From assembly GCA_017557625.1 (NCBI GenBank), contig JAFYYG010000022.1, positions 1 to 62,803 of the forward strand: a stretch of 62,803 nucleotides of DNA, in the 5' to 3' direction. Below, in pieces: positions 35,701-43,902 of the stretch. Each line of letters starts with the position of its first letter. Positions within the stretch are counted from its first letter, which is position 1. Below the pieces are notes generated by a model, which was given only the letters and a program-made list of their open reading frames with translations, was not told where the DNA came from and searched no databases. The translations under genes and the position numbers were made by a program. This stretch comes from Muribaculaceae bacterium. GTDB taxonomy: Bacteria; Bacteroidota; Bacteroidia; Bacteroidales; Muribaculaceae.

Positions 35701-36145
35701 CTCGTTTGACGCTTACAATGCGGCCACATCGGTAGCCAAGTTCGTCCTTTACCGCTCCACCGACCAGGGTGCCTCTTGGACTGCCGTGGCCAATTCGAAC
35801 GGCGAGACCACCTCATCGGTTGGTGCCAACAGCAACGTCACGTTAACTTTTCCCTCATATACGGATGTTCCTGCACGCTACCGAATCAACATGACAGCTG
35901 GAGCCACGTCCTATAAGGCTTATATTGATAACTTCACCATCTACTACACCGATGAGCTGCCACCAGAAATGATTCCTGGCGATGTGGACGGTGACGGTGT
36001 CGTGACTGCTGCCGATGTGACAATGCTCTACAACATCCTTCTCAACGATGACTACAATGATGTGGTAAACGCCGATCAAGACGGTGACGGCTATATCACC
36101 AGCGCCGATGTGACTGCCGTTTACAACATTTTGCTTGGAGAATAG
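32795..36145 (+). CDS. Secreted C10 (streptopain-type) cysteine protease with dockerin-like C-terminus
   Basis: A 1116-residue secreted protease. A Sec signal peptide is followed by a Spi-type propeptide (about 22-140: SIDEAQSLALNH, YYVFNKGKCNGYIIVSGDD) and the C10 catalytic domain with C178 in TGCVATAAAQIMYYHRWP and H325 in SSGHAFVLDGY. Beyond about residue 390 come Ig-like segments, then two homologous modules of about 155 residues (from EDFEQMAATTAPP near 749 and EDFEDMTVATTPP near 908), probably adhesive or carbohydrate-binding jelly rolls. The last 55 residues contain two Ca-binding dockerin-type repeats (GDVDGDGVVTAADVTML, DQDGDGYITSADVTAVY). C10 proteases of gut Bacteroidales can cleave host or bacterial proteins; the target here is unknown. 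Confidence 0.88.
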   Translation: MKKITFLLALVFCLTAADIYGKQISIDEAQSLALNHMFRNYNPSLHGTNPATQQLELVLAAKSKSQDVDYYVFNKGKCNGYIIVSGDDKAAPILGFSDEGTFDFNNIPDGLQYWLEVYSQEMQYLRSNPNAPAASIRQKRSSSVRPLLTCNWAQVEPYNNLCPTYTEDGITEHAVTGCVATAAAQIMYYHRWPITGTGSHSYVCDVNYSGEQTLSADFGSTTYDWDNMLDSYDGSYTDTQANAVATLMSHVGIACDMFYSSRGSGSRSYYPMMEGLRNYFGYNKGMIDMMRANTPINEWEQTIINELDNSRPVLYGGFKPGSSGHAFVLDGYNDEGYFHVNWGVGGRNNGYFLITALSLSDQAGTFGGGFNTEQEIIIGIYPDDGSTAEPENYIEFGCEEYKSSVPQVNLGESAQIILNGFFINGYGYYPTVFLKYGLNLTDLNNNTVDFKPGEYSDMDLWFGCYYNFLEDYTPPTNLPDGQYRLWLMCMVPEAGMTEYVPCEHFNTTTGYINVTVQDGIVYFDGPETNDGILSLESLEVPSKVGTNSNFEVKATIANAGDEYYDNIYFVVKQQETIISTGDAIKIDVPTDGNVIVRSFVAAPAESGTYQLAVYDKKKQMIGSPVTLNVAESSNYSLSISSQLSTPGYYMDPSDIQASAVISNSGTGDFIGNIEMWIVDKNVSWLKKSVYSPTITIPAGQSATVHFKCEFYGSEGMVYKMFLIKPDNDNWWGNKVAFEIKSYSTAVEDFEQMAATTAPPNNDVQGNLSTWEFDNCFVTSPGSDYCSGEHSAVMKKTALLTMTEDVHYVSRKISFDAYNPSTSAADFVLYCSTDQGTTWTALANSSGETTTTVAAGSNATLNFPCNIKVPSRYRISITEGATTHMTYIDNFTIYYYDVASFATIEDFEDMTVATTPPAVDVQGKLSTWKFANCYVTAPGSNHCSGEHSTVMKKPASLTMTEDVRYVSKEISFDAYNAATSVAKFVLYRSTDQGASWTAVANSNGETTSSVGANSNVTLTFPSYTDVPARYRINMTAGATSYKAYIDNFTIYYTDELPPEMIPGDVDGDGVVTAADVTMLYNILLNDDYNDVVNADQDGDGYITSADVTAVYNILLGE

Positions 36146-36173
36146 CCAATTGATTAACTCATAAAAAACAGAC

Positions 36174-36296
36174 ATGAAAAAGTATGCCTCATTACTTCTT
36201 TGTTTCCGCTATAGTAGTATGGGCTGGCTTCAAGTGACCTCTTTCGGCCAACATAACGGTTGTGGCGTTCGTCCTGTGTATGTTGGACAAGAGTAG
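36174..36296 (+). pseudogene. Deletion scar of a third FISUMP lipoprotein (40-codon fusion)
   Basis: An intact 40-codon frame joins a lipoprotein-type N-terminus (MKKYASLLLC) straight to a FISUMP C-terminus (WLQVTSFGQHNGCGVRPVYV then GQE and TAG). The end matches SVRAVYVGQE and TIRAVYVGQE of the genes at 29666 and 31196, and the stop is followed by AG as there. Some 450-470 residues are missing. It is probably not functional: it has neither a complete signal peptide nor a domain. Confidence 0.75.
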
Positions 36297-36363
36297 AACA
36301 ATCAAACCTAAATATTACCAAGAATTATTATTTTTTTTGGAAAACAAGTTAAAGGAACTATAT

Positions 36364-37281
36364 ATGAAAAAAACTACATTTTCATTGACTATGCTGATTA
36401 TGCTCATGATAGCGATGCTTGGATCATGCAGCGAAAATTCCATTGAGAGAGAATTTGTTAAGGCGGCAGTGGATACAATGGACGCCTATGGGCTGTTTGC
36501 CACTGGCGCTGAATGGGAGAAGGCAAAATCTGAAGCACTGGCAAGTAACCCTGAGACTTTTGATGAATCACAAATTATAGTGCGTAAAGCGCTACAAGTT
36601 GCTGGAGGCAAGCATTCACGTTTAGTTGTGAATAGCCAAAGCGAGACAACTGAGGTTGTGAATAGTAAGAGCGGGACAACTGCATCTGTACCCATGCCAA
36701 CTGTCACCCTAAGGAACGATGGGATACTTGTGGTAAAATTGCCAGCGTTTAATCTCACTGGGCAAAAGGCTATCGAATATGCTCAAACGGTACTCGATGC
36801 TATTCCTGCTGATTTGCATGGTGTAGTTATTGATCTGCGAGGCAATGCTGGTGGAAATATGTATCCCATGTTGGCGGCAGTGCATCGTTTCATTCCTGGT
36901 GAGGTGGTATTCGCCTTTAAATCGCGTAATAGATTTTATTATGTACCTGTATATGGTGTTACCAATAATGTCAATATACCAAGAATGGATTATATCGACT
37001 GCCCGGTGGCGATTCTAATGGATAGCTACACCGCCAGTTCAGGAGAGATGGTGGTGCTCGCCTTTTGGGGGCTCGATAATGTGCGGACTTTCGGGACTAA
37101 CTCTGCTGGCTATACTACTGGCAACAGCACTTATGAGTTGCCACAGAATTCAAGACTAATACTGACAACATCCTCAGTTGTCACCCGCAACGGAAAAGAA
37201 TTTTGCAATAATTGCATTGAACCAAATGTGAGAACCAGTCAGCCATTGGAAGATGCTTTAGAGTGGCTAAAACAGCAGTAA
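36364..37281 (+). CDS. S41-family peptidase-like lipoprotein (short form)
   Basis: 305 residues from the ATG at 36364 (lipobox MLGSC, C22); the upstream in-frame region to 36262 reads through the scar of the previous gene and is not coding. The core shows the S41 pattern: GGKHSRL in place of DPHS, GVVIDLRGNAGGNMYP, and DSYTASSGEMVVLAF with the likely nucleophile Ser. The catalytic Lys of CtpA-type enzymes (FGKG) is replaced by FGTNSAGYTTGN, as in the tricorn/IRBP-like branch, so activity is possible but not assured. No PDZ domain. It is a paralog of the C-terminal half of the next gene. Confidence 0.8.
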   Translation: MKKTTFSLTMLIMLMIAMLGSCSENSIEREFVKAAVDTMDAYGLFATGAEWEKAKSEALASNPETFDESQIIVRKALQVAGGKHSRLVVNSQSETTEVVNSKSGTTASVPMPTVTLRNDGILVVKLPAFNLTGQKAIEYAQTVLDAIPADLHGVVIDLRGNAGGNMYPMLAAVHRFIPGEVVFAFKSRNRFYYVPVYGVTNNVNIPRMDYIDCPVAILMDSYTASSGEMVVLAFWGLDNVRTFGTNSAGYTTGNSTYELPQNSRLILTTSSVVTRNGKEFCNNCIEPNVRTSQPLEDALEWLKQQ

Positions 37282-37367
37282 GCGTTTTAAATCTTAACCT
37301 ACAATACGAATTTTTGATTTTCAGATATTTCCATTGAATTTGCAACATTGAAAGAAACAATTAAGCT

Positions 37368-38882
37368 ATGAAAAAGATATTAATCTATTTGTTACTTATT
37401 ACGAGTGTTGTGGCGTTTGCGGGATGCGATTCTGTAGATGAGGATCCAGTTAATGTAACTGTTAATGTTGTTGACGCGCAAGAGAATGATACTGAACTTG
37501 AAAAACTCGCTAATAATGTAGGTTACTACTATGGTGTCAAACCCGATTTGACACTGAAAGAGTTTTCCTATCGCGCAGCTGGTCAATATTGCATTTTTCC
37601 GATTACCGAGAAAAGGGAAAAAGAGCTTGAGCAGCTGGCAAGTCTGGAAGGCACCCAAGTCGAGAATGCTGGTGATTATTTCCTGGTTACTCGAAGCCGT
37701 GACTTCATAACTTCCGATGATTATGTTAGCGAACGTTATTTTGCAGGGTATTATTATGACAATTATACTCAAACCACTCATGATTATGTTGTCGTTTGTC
37801 CCATGATAGGTGTGTGTGTTTACAATACCGAAACCAAGGATAAAATCTTGAAGGATTATAAAGGCAAGCTGACATTGGCCGACCGTGAACAAGGGGAGAA
37901 AACAGTTGGAGACTGTTATATTTACTATTTTGACTGCCATCTCGGCACCTCAGAGCAAGTGTTGAATTTGAGCAATAAGATATATTTGCGCAATGATGTG
38001 AAATGGGCACAGCCCGACATGTATACTCCCTGGCACTCAATATCGAGCGACACTTCCAGGGAGAGAGACTTTGTGAAGAAGGCCGTAGGAATCATGGATA
38101 CTTACGGACTGTTCGCTACTGGCACTGCGTGGGAAAATGCCAAAGCCGAGGCATTGGCAAGTGATCCTCCAACTTTTGAAGATGCTCAAGCAGTAGTAAG
38201 AAAAGCACTAGCAGTTGCTGGAGGCAAGCATTCCTTTTTGACTGTAAACAATTCAAACGAAATGAGTCATACTCTAGAGCAGGCTGCAATGCCCACCATT
38301 ACCCAAAGAGACGATGGCATACTCGTCATAAAGCTCCCACAGTTTAGTGGAACGGGTGAGGAGTCTATCCAATATGCCCAAAAAGTACTCGATGCCATCC
38401 CGTCCCAATTGCGTGGAGTAGTGATAGACCTAATAGATAACAGAGGCGGGAATATGTATCCCATGTTGGCGGCAGTGCATCGTTTCCTTCCTGAGGAGAA
38501 TTTGTTCGACTTCCATCGTCGTGATTACAACTATACCGTTACTATTAGTTATGTAATCAATTATGTGAACATAGAAAGGAAGGACTATATCTCGTGTCCT
38601 GTGGCGATTCTAATGAACAATCATACCGCCAGTGCAGGCGAGATGGTGCTGCTCGCTTTTAGAGGCCTCAACAATGTGCGCACCTTTGGAAGCCACTCTG
38701 CAGGTTACACTACTGGCAACAGCACCTACTACTTGCCATTTAACTCAAAGTTAGTCTTAACCACAAGTTCTGTCATCACACGCACAGGTGAAGAGTTTTG
38801 CAACGACTATGTCTATCCCGACGAAAATCCCATCACTCCTTTTCCTCTCGATGTTGCCATTAAGTGGATTAACTCACAATAA
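37368..38882 (+). CDS. S41-family peptidase-like lipoprotein with extra N-terminal domain
   Basis: A 504-residue lipoprotein (lipobox AFAGC, C20). Residues 20-220 form an additional beta-rich domain (NNVGYYYGVKPDLTLKEFSY, IYLRNDVKWAQPDMYTPW); the last motif resembles propeptide-like regions of Bacteroidales subtilases. Residues 225-504 are an S41-like domain close to the gene at 36364: GGKHSFL, GVVIDLIDNRGGNMYP, MNNHTASAGEMVLLAF, FGSHSAGYTTGN. Here GLNNVRTFG again lacks the CtpA Lys. Tandem with its paralog, 86 bp apart, hence duplication plus domain gain or loss. Probably surface or periplasmic. Confidence 0.8.
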   Translation: MKKILIYLLLITSVVAFAGCDSVDEDPVNVTVNVVDAQENDTELEKLANNVGYYYGVKPDLTLKEFSYRAAGQYCIFPITEKREKELEQLASLEGTQVENAGDYFLVTRSRDFITSDDYVSERYFAGYYYDNYTQTTHDYVVVCPMIGVCVYNTETKDKILKDYKGKLTLADREQGEKTVGDCYIYYFDCHLGTSEQVLNLSNKIYLRNDVKWAQPDMYTPWHSISSDTSRERDFVKKAVGIMDTYGLFATGTAWENAKAEALASDPPTFEDAQAVVRKALAVAGGKHSFLTVNNSNEMSHTLEQAAMPTITQRDDGILVIKLPQFSGTGEESIQYAQKVLDAIPSQLRGVVIDLIDNRGGNMYPMLAAVHRFLPEENLFDFHRRDYNYTVTISYVINYVNIERKDYISCPVAILMNNHTASAGEMVLLAFRGLNNVRTFGSHSAGYTTGNSTYYLPFNSKLVLTTSSVITRTGEEFCNDYVYPDENPITPFPLDVAIKWINSQ

Positions 38883-38930
38883 GACAATATTCAATGCCCT
38901 TAAAGGGGCTCGTACGCCATTATGACACAT

Positions 38931-39686
38931 TCACTTCCCTAAAAGCTTGTGAAACAGCCTTTTTGCCCAACAAGAATTTACTGCGGGTTCAGTCTGAACA
39001 TTCTCATCTTTAGTGACAGCGTTTTGTTTTGGTTCCTTGAACCACAAAGTTCCAAAGCATTCAGGGCGGTGGAAATCGGGACGGTCGCTGTCAATAGCAT
39101 TCCATGACACATAATGTGGATGCGCGGTCTTGCTGCCGCACTTATAGAAATTGCCTGTCACATAATCGGGCAGATTGTCGCCATCAAGCCCCACCAACTT
39201 AAGTGGTATAGAAACAACGAGATCCCAGCAGAATGTGCCGTCTTGTTCCTCTATCATCTCGTTACCGCATGACGAGTAACGTCCAATAGATGCAAGCTCT
39301 TCGGGTGTGAGTCGTGTGGGATTGGTTCTCTCCACACGATGACTGGCATTCAACGTGCCGATACAGTTAAATTCAAAATTCCAGTATTCTTCTTGTCCCG
39401 GGATCTGCATGAAGAATTCCACACAACTGTCCTCAGCAACAGGACTGAGGTCGCTTGTATGCACTGCACGCAGGTCTTTGCTTATCACTGAGTAAAAAAC
39501 ATAAAGCCGTGTCAAAGACACAGCAACCACAAAAGAACAAAATGGTTTATAAGGGAATTCTTCCTGCCAATTCACACATTCAACAATCTCATGCTCTAAA
39601 TTCGCATCAAGATATTTAGAGACTTGCTGCAACGGCATCCTGTCTAAGTCAAGAAGCCTCTTGACAACTAACTCTTTTGTGATCAT
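38931..39686 (-). CDS. CBM9-like carbohydrate-binding domain protein
   Basis: 251 residues without signal peptide. The segment LYVFYSVISKDLRAVH, EDSCVEFFMQIPGQEEYWNFEFNCIGTL and the end HYVSWNAIDSDRPDFHRPECFGTLWF are typical of the family 9-like carbohydrate-binding fold seen in Bacteroidota cytosolic or secreted proteins; HRPE...GTLWF is the strongest motif. The ligand is unknown. Its ATG overlaps the stop of the LysE-like gene by 4 bp (ATGA), so the two are translationally coupled. A weak GCCC/GGGC hairpin at 38894-38908 lies between it and the convergent S41 gene. Confidence 0.8.
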   Translation of the reverse strand: MITKELVVKRLLDLDRMPLQQVSKYLDANLEHEIVECVNWQEEFPYKPFCSFVVAVSLTRLYVFYSVISKDLRAVHTSDLSPVAEDSCVEFFMQIPGQEEYWNFEFNCIGTLNASHRVERTNPTRLTPEELASIGRYSSCGNEMIEEQDGTFCWDLVVSIPLKLVGLDGDNLPDYVTGNFYKCGSKTAHPHYVSWNAIDSDRPDFHRPECFGTLWFKEPKQNAVTKDENVQTEPAVNSCWAKRLFHKLLGK

Positions 39687-40360
39687 AAACTAATTACGCC
39701 AAAATATGCCAATAGTCCCGTCACAAGACCATAGAGGCCTACTATCAAAATAATGCCTCCCATAATCTTATTAATAAGCCACATACTCTGTATGTTGAAC
39801 TTGGAGCGTAGTTTATCAACAATAAAAGTAATCCCAAACCACCACAATAACGCACCTGCCACTATTAAGATGTAGCCTAAAAATATGAAAATATATTTAT
39901 AATTAGCAATTTTGAGGGCTAGTTCGATTCCTGAAGGGAAGGTAAATCGGGCGAATAGTGGGAATATCAAGAATATAATCAATGGATTTGACAGTGTAAA
40001 GACAAAACCAGTTAAGGCATCATGAGTAAAACTCACCTTCCTTGCATCCTCGTGCTTGATGCCATGCACAGGGTTACGCAATATCATGAATATACCAAAG
40101 ATAACCAAGAATATACTGCCTCCTGTTTGAAACAATTCCTGGTTGCCTTCAATAAAATCGGTTACAAAAGCTAAACCAAAACCAGCAAGAAGACAATAAA
40201 ACAAATCGGAAACTGCAGCGCCAACTCCTGTATATAAGCCACTAAGACGGCCTTTCTCCATAGTACGCTGTAACACCAAAATGCCTATTGGTCCCATAGG
40301 TGCCGACAAGATTATGCCCACCAAGAAACACCCTAATAATATTAATATAATAGTGCCCAT
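39683..40360 (-). CDS. LysE-family amino-acid exporter
   Basis: 225 residues from the ATG at 40358-40360. Six helices are visible, starting ILLGCFLVGIILSAPMGPIG with the conserved PxGP-type signature (PMGPIG), then GLYTGVGAAVSDLFYCLLAG and the FTLSNPLIIFLIF motif (NP before helix 4), all typical of the LysE/RhtB superfamily. A TTG at 40378 would add six residues, but the -7 promoter element covers it, so the ATG is the start. Probably exports an amino acid or a derivative; substrate unknown. Confidence 0.88.
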   Translation of the reverse strand: MGTIILILLGCFLVGIILSAPMGPIGILVLQRTMEKGRLSGLYTGVGAAVSDLFYCLLAGFGLAFVTDFIEGNQELFQTGGSIFLVIFGIFMILRNPVHGIKHEDARKVSFTHDALTGFVFTLSNPLIIFLIFPLFARFTFPSGIELALKIANYKYIFIFLGYILIVAGALLWWFGITFIVDKLRSKFNIQSMWLINKIMGGIILIVGLYGLVTGLLAYFGVISL

Positions 40361-40375
40361 TTCTGAAAACAGCGG

Positions 40376-40383
40376 CAAAGTTA
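40376..40383 (-). promoter_or_regulatory. Predicted -7 element of LysE-CBM9 operon
   Basis: CAAAGTTA reads TAACTTTG on the minus strand. It covers the in-frame TTG at 40376-40378 and so fixes the start at 40360. Confidence 0.6.
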
Positions 40384-40457
40384 CGAATAATACTGATATT
40401 TTAAGTGATTTTGACCAAAAAATTCAGTTTTTATTTTCTCTTTTGAATAAAATACAC

Positions 40458-40465
40458 TACTTTTG
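40458..40465 (+). promoter_or_regulatory. Predicted -7 element of gene 40483
   Basis: TACTTTTG, only 18 bp before the ATG at 40483. No clear -33 element. Confidence 0.45.
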
Positions 40466-40482
40466 GATAAAATTTTGCCTCA

Positions 40483-41604
40483 ATGAAGAAATATATCCTA
40501 ACGTCGCTAATAATAGCATCTGCATTCTTGCAAGTAGCAGCTTTCACTATCTACAACACAAAGTACAATAACTTTGAGGGTATCAATTATAATCAATCCG
40601 CAATAGTAAACGGCGACTTTTTGCAGCTCAATAACAAATCGTCAACCAACATCATTGTCACCGACTCCACAAATATCGACGCTTTCACGAGCTACAAATA
40701 CTACATCAAGTTTGCAAACCTCCACAACAAAGAAGGTAAGTCCTACAAAGTCATTGACTCACAAGGCCGGACAAAGAAAATAATATCTCCCGAGTGCGGA
40801 CTTGTTTTTAATCACAGTTCTCTAGGATGCTGGCGGGTGGCAGTGAGTTGCGCCAACTCCAGCCTTTACAATGAGAGCGTGGACTCACGCACCATGACCG
40901 TCAAGCTCATCCATGACTATGGCAACAGCAGTGTCGTCAAGCAAGTGACACTCAACGGTGGCGTTGACCTTGATGAAGGCTACAACTACTTAGGAGTGTC
41001 ATTTGAAGACAACAGAATCTTGGTGAAAATTGGGAAAGACCAGCTTAAAGAAGTACTCTCCTATCAACTCACTTCAAGCGAAATTGAGGTCTCTACTGGC
41101 ATACCCAGCGTTAAGGCGGGCTATTTTGTGGGACCGGGTGCAATGATTTCAATAGAGAGGGCCGTTCTCTCTATCAACGACCAGCCACAAGTCTCTGCCG
41201 CCAGTCTTGAGACGCAATGGTCTCGTGAGGCTCTCGACCGCCATTTCACAGTCTCCAAGAACCCCTACGAAGGATACTGGACCTATCTCGACCGAGATAT
41301 GGAAGACCAGTGGCTCAAATTGGGTGGCAAATACACCATAGCCCTCGTCGAAAATGAAAATGGCTACGACGTGATATATGTTGATGGCGCTCAGGTCAAG
41401 AAATCGATGTGGCACACCGGCATGAAAAAGGCGGAAATGACCCAGACCATTTTCACCGACAACTTCACGGGCAAGTGGTTTGACGCGACCTTGCAACCTA
41501 TCTCCGATGACGTCTTTGTCACTTTTGAAAGCGGCGTAATATTGAACTTTAAATTTCCTGTTTACAAAAGCCAAGTCAGGTTTTCCAAAGTCCTGAATGA
41601 GTGA
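40483..41604 (+). CDS. Secreted protein of unknown function
   Basis: 373 residues with a Sec signal peptide (MKKYILTSLIIASAFLQVAA) and a beta-rich mature part. FEGINYNQSAIVNGDFLQLNN, YLGVSFEDNRILVKIGKDQL and IERAVLSINDQPQV read like two LamG/jelly-roll-type lectin sandwiches, which is inference. The C-terminal 130 residues (NPYEGYWTYLDRDMEDQWLKLGGKYTIALVENENGYDVIYVDG) look like a lipocalin-like or beta-barrel domain. No lipobox and no sorting domain. Divergent from the LysE operon, with its own promoter. Confidence 0.75.
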   Translation: MKKYILTSLIIASAFLQVAAFTIYNTKYNNFEGINYNQSAIVNGDFLQLNNKSSTNIIVTDSTNIDAFTSYKYYIKFANLHNKEGKSYKVIDSQGRTKKIISPECGLVFNHSSLGCWRVAVSCANSSLYNESVDSRTMTVKLIHDYGNSSVVKQVTLNGGVDLDEGYNYLGVSFEDNRILVKIGKDQLKEVLSYQLTSSEIEVSTGIPSVKAGYFVGPGAMISIERAVLSINDQPQVSAASLETQWSREALDRHFTVSKNPYEGYWTYLDRDMEDQWLKLGGKYTIALVENENGYDVIYVDGAQVKKSMWHTGMKKAEMTQTIFTDNFTGKWFDATLQPISDDVFVTFESGVILNFKFPVYKSQVRFSKVLNE

Positions 41605-41683
41605 ATTCGCTCAAAAAACAAAAGAAAAATAACAAAAAAATTTTTTTTATAAATTTTTGGCTCATTTATTCATATAATATTTT

Positions 41684-41691
41684 TATCTTTG
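41684..41691 (+). promoter_or_regulatory. Predicted -7 element of comEB-ctpA operon
   Basis: TATCTTTG, 67 bp before the ATG at 41758, after an AT-only stretch at 41630-41660. Confidence 0.5.
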
Positions 41692-41757
41692 TCGTTTAAT
41701 TTAAAGCTATAGGTGACATATCTCACCAATCATCAACAAATACTGGTTTTTTCTTCA

Positions 41758-42174
41758 ATGGATAAGCAAGAAATTCTTGATTCAAGATATCTGAGAATGG
41801 CTCAGATTTGGGCCGAGAACTCCTATTGCAAGCGGCGCCAAGTGGGAGCAATCATCGTCAAAGACAAGATGATAATCTCGGACGGGTATAATGGCACGCC
41901 AGTGGGATTTGAAAATGTGTGTGAGGACGACAACGACCATACTAAACCCTATGTCCTTCACGCCGAAGCAAATGCCATCACCAAGGTGGCCCAAAGCAAC
42001 AACAGCAGCAATGGAGCTACACTTTACGTCACTTCATCACCTTGCATTGAATGCGCCAAACTCATCATTCAGGCAGGCATCAAACGGGTGGTATTCAACG
42101 AGATTTATCGTCTCACCGATGGCATTGAGCTGATGAAAAGAGCCGGCATAGATTGCGTGCAAATCAACATGTAA
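41758..42174 (+). CDS. dCMP/cytidine deaminase family protein
   Basis: 138 residues from the ATG at 41758. The zinc site of the CDA fold is complete: HAEANAI (His ligand and catalytic Glu) and PCIECAK (two Cys ligands). CKRRQVGAIIVKDKMIISDGYNGTP is the characteristic dCMP-deaminase N-terminal region, so conversion of dCMP to dUMP is the likely reaction, feeding thymidylate synthesis. The annotation comEB or dctD is often used for this group. First gene of a run in which ctpA starts 38 bp later. Confidence 0.92.
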   Translation: MDKQEILDSRYLRMAQIWAENSYCKRRQVGAIIVKDKMIISDGYNGTPVGFENVCEDDNDHTKPYVLHAEANAITKVAQSNNSSNGATLYVTSSPCIECAKLIIQAGIKRVVFNEIYRLTDGIELMKRAGIDCVQINM

Positions 42175-42212
42175 TACCTAATTATTATAATGCGCTCTCA
42201 ACTTTTGAAAAA

Positions 42213-43841
42213 ATGAATCAGAAACGTGATTATAGCGCCTGGATGCCTTTGGCAATCGCCATCTCGGTGATTGTGGGAATCTTTGTGGGCTTTTTCATGC
42301 CCAACCCATTCAAAGGGCTCAATCCTATTAAAGACCGCAAACTCAACGAAGTCCTCAATATAATTAAAGAACAATATGTAGATGAAAACATCAACACCGA
42401 CCAACTTGTAGAGAGCGCCATACCAGCAATTCTTGCTAAACTCGACCCGCATAGTACATATCTCTCGGCCAAAGACCTTATTTCAGCCCAAGAGGAACTT
42501 GACGGGAAATTCTCAGGAATCGGTGTGCAGTTTCAATTGTCAAACGACACCATAGTTGTCATCGAAGTAATTCCAGGAGGGCCATCAGACCGTGCAGGAC
42601 TAATTGCTGGAGACCGAATCGTCTCAATTGAAGGAGAGCCTTGCACAGGCAGCACTATCGATGCCAACAAAGTTAAGGACAAACTCCGGGGGGCTAAAGG
42701 CTCAAAAGTGAAAGTTGGTATTATTCGTGAAGGGGTCAACGAACCTCTCTCGTTCACCATCACTCGTGGAGACATTCCTGTTAATTCGGTCGATGTTTAT
42801 TATATGTATGACAAGACAACTGGATATGTCAAAGTCTCTCAATTTGGACAAAACACCTACGAAGAGTTTGTCAGAGCGCTGAGCTCTCTGAAGAATCAAG
42901 GCGCCAAGAGGTTTATGATTGACCTTAGGGGGAATGGTGGTGGATACCTCACGGTGGCAATCTTGATGGCAAACGAGTTTCTGCCCAAGGATAGACTAAT
43001 TGTTAGCACTAAAGGACGTTACCGCCGTGACGATGCCGCAGCCTATACCGACGGAAGCGGACACTTCCAGGAAGAAGAGTTGGTGGTGCTCATAGATGAA
43101 TTCTCGGCAAGCGCCAGCGAGATTTTGGCTGGGGCGATACAAGATAACGACCGAGGACTCATCGTGGGGCGCCGCTCTTTTGGCAAGGGCCTTGTTCAGA
43201 GGCAGATTGATCTCTCTGATAAGAGCGCTCTCAGACTCACCATCGCAAGATACTACACTCCTTCGGGACGATGCATACAAAAGCCTTATGAGAACGGTGA
43301 GGACGTATATCAAAAAGACCTTCTTGACCGTTTCAGTAATGGCGAAATCTACAGCAAAGACAGCATCAAGATCGACAAGTCAAAGATTTTCTACACAACC
43401 ACTGGCCGCAAGGTATATGGTGGTGGAGGAATTATCCCCGATCTCTTTGTGCCAGCCGACACCACAGGTATTTCGAATTATTATCAAGAAATTGTCAATA
43501 ATGGACTCATTCAAGAATATGCTCTAGGGTACGTCACATCTAACAGAGCATCCCTGAAAAAAATGAATGACTATAAAGAGCTCTTGAGAAGTCTCCCTGC
43601 CAACGACCAAATCATCAACGACTTTGTGAGATTTGCCGCTAATAAAGGCACACCTGCTAGATGGCAAGAAATATACCAGTCTCAAGACCTTATCACCAGC
43701 TTGATAAAGGCGTTCATCGCTCGCGACATCTTCGGGCAGAGCGCATTTTACCCAATCTTCAACCGCATCGACACCACCATAGATGCCGCAGTCAAAGCTT
43801 TCAACAAACATCAAGCCGCATTTCCTATTAAAAACATCTGA
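42213..43841 (+). CDS. C-terminal processing peptidase CtpA-like (S41A)
   Basis: 542 residues from the ATG at 42213. One N-terminal membrane helix (about 10-27), then the S41 N-domain (LDPHSTYLS), a PDZ domain (FSGIGVQF through KLRGAKGSKVKVGIIREG) and the protease core with the Ser-Lys dyad S300 (SASASE) and K325 (RRSFGKG), with D311 at the third site. It is membrane-anchored with the active part in the periplasm. It is a complete enzyme, in contrast with the two S41-like lipoproteins at 36364 and 37368. A frame extending back to 42153 overlaps the deaminase gene and is not needed. Confidence 0.95.
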   Translation: MNQKRDYSAWMPLAIAISVIVGIFVGFFMPNPFKGLNPIKDRKLNEVLNIIKEQYVDENINTDQLVESAIPAILAKLDPHSTYLSAKDLISAQEELDGKFSGIGVQFQLSNDTIVVIEVIPGGPSDRAGLIAGDRIVSIEGEPCTGSTIDANKVKDKLRGAKGSKVKVGIIREGVNEPLSFTITRGDIPVNSVDVYYMYDKTTGYVKVSQFGQNTYEEFVRALSSLKNQGAKRFMIDLRGNGGGYLTVAILMANEFLPKDRLIVSTKGRYRRDDAAAYTDGSGHFQEEELVVLIDEFSASASEILAGAIQDNDRGLIVGRRSFGKGLVQRQIDLSDKSALRLTIARYYTPSGRCIQKPYENGEDVYQKDLLDRFSNGEIYSKDSIKIDKSKIFYTTTGRKVYGGGGIIPDLFVPADTTGISNYYQEIVNNGLIQEYALGYVTSNRASLKKMNDYKELLRSLPANDQIINDFVRFAANKGTPARWQEIYQSQDLITSLIKAFIARDIFGQSAFYPIFNRIDTTIDAAVKAFNKHQAAFPIKNI

Positions 43842-43902
43842 TAATAACACAATAATATTCTCAACTGCTCGACTATTTGACTGTCATTTTTACAATAAAC
43901 CC

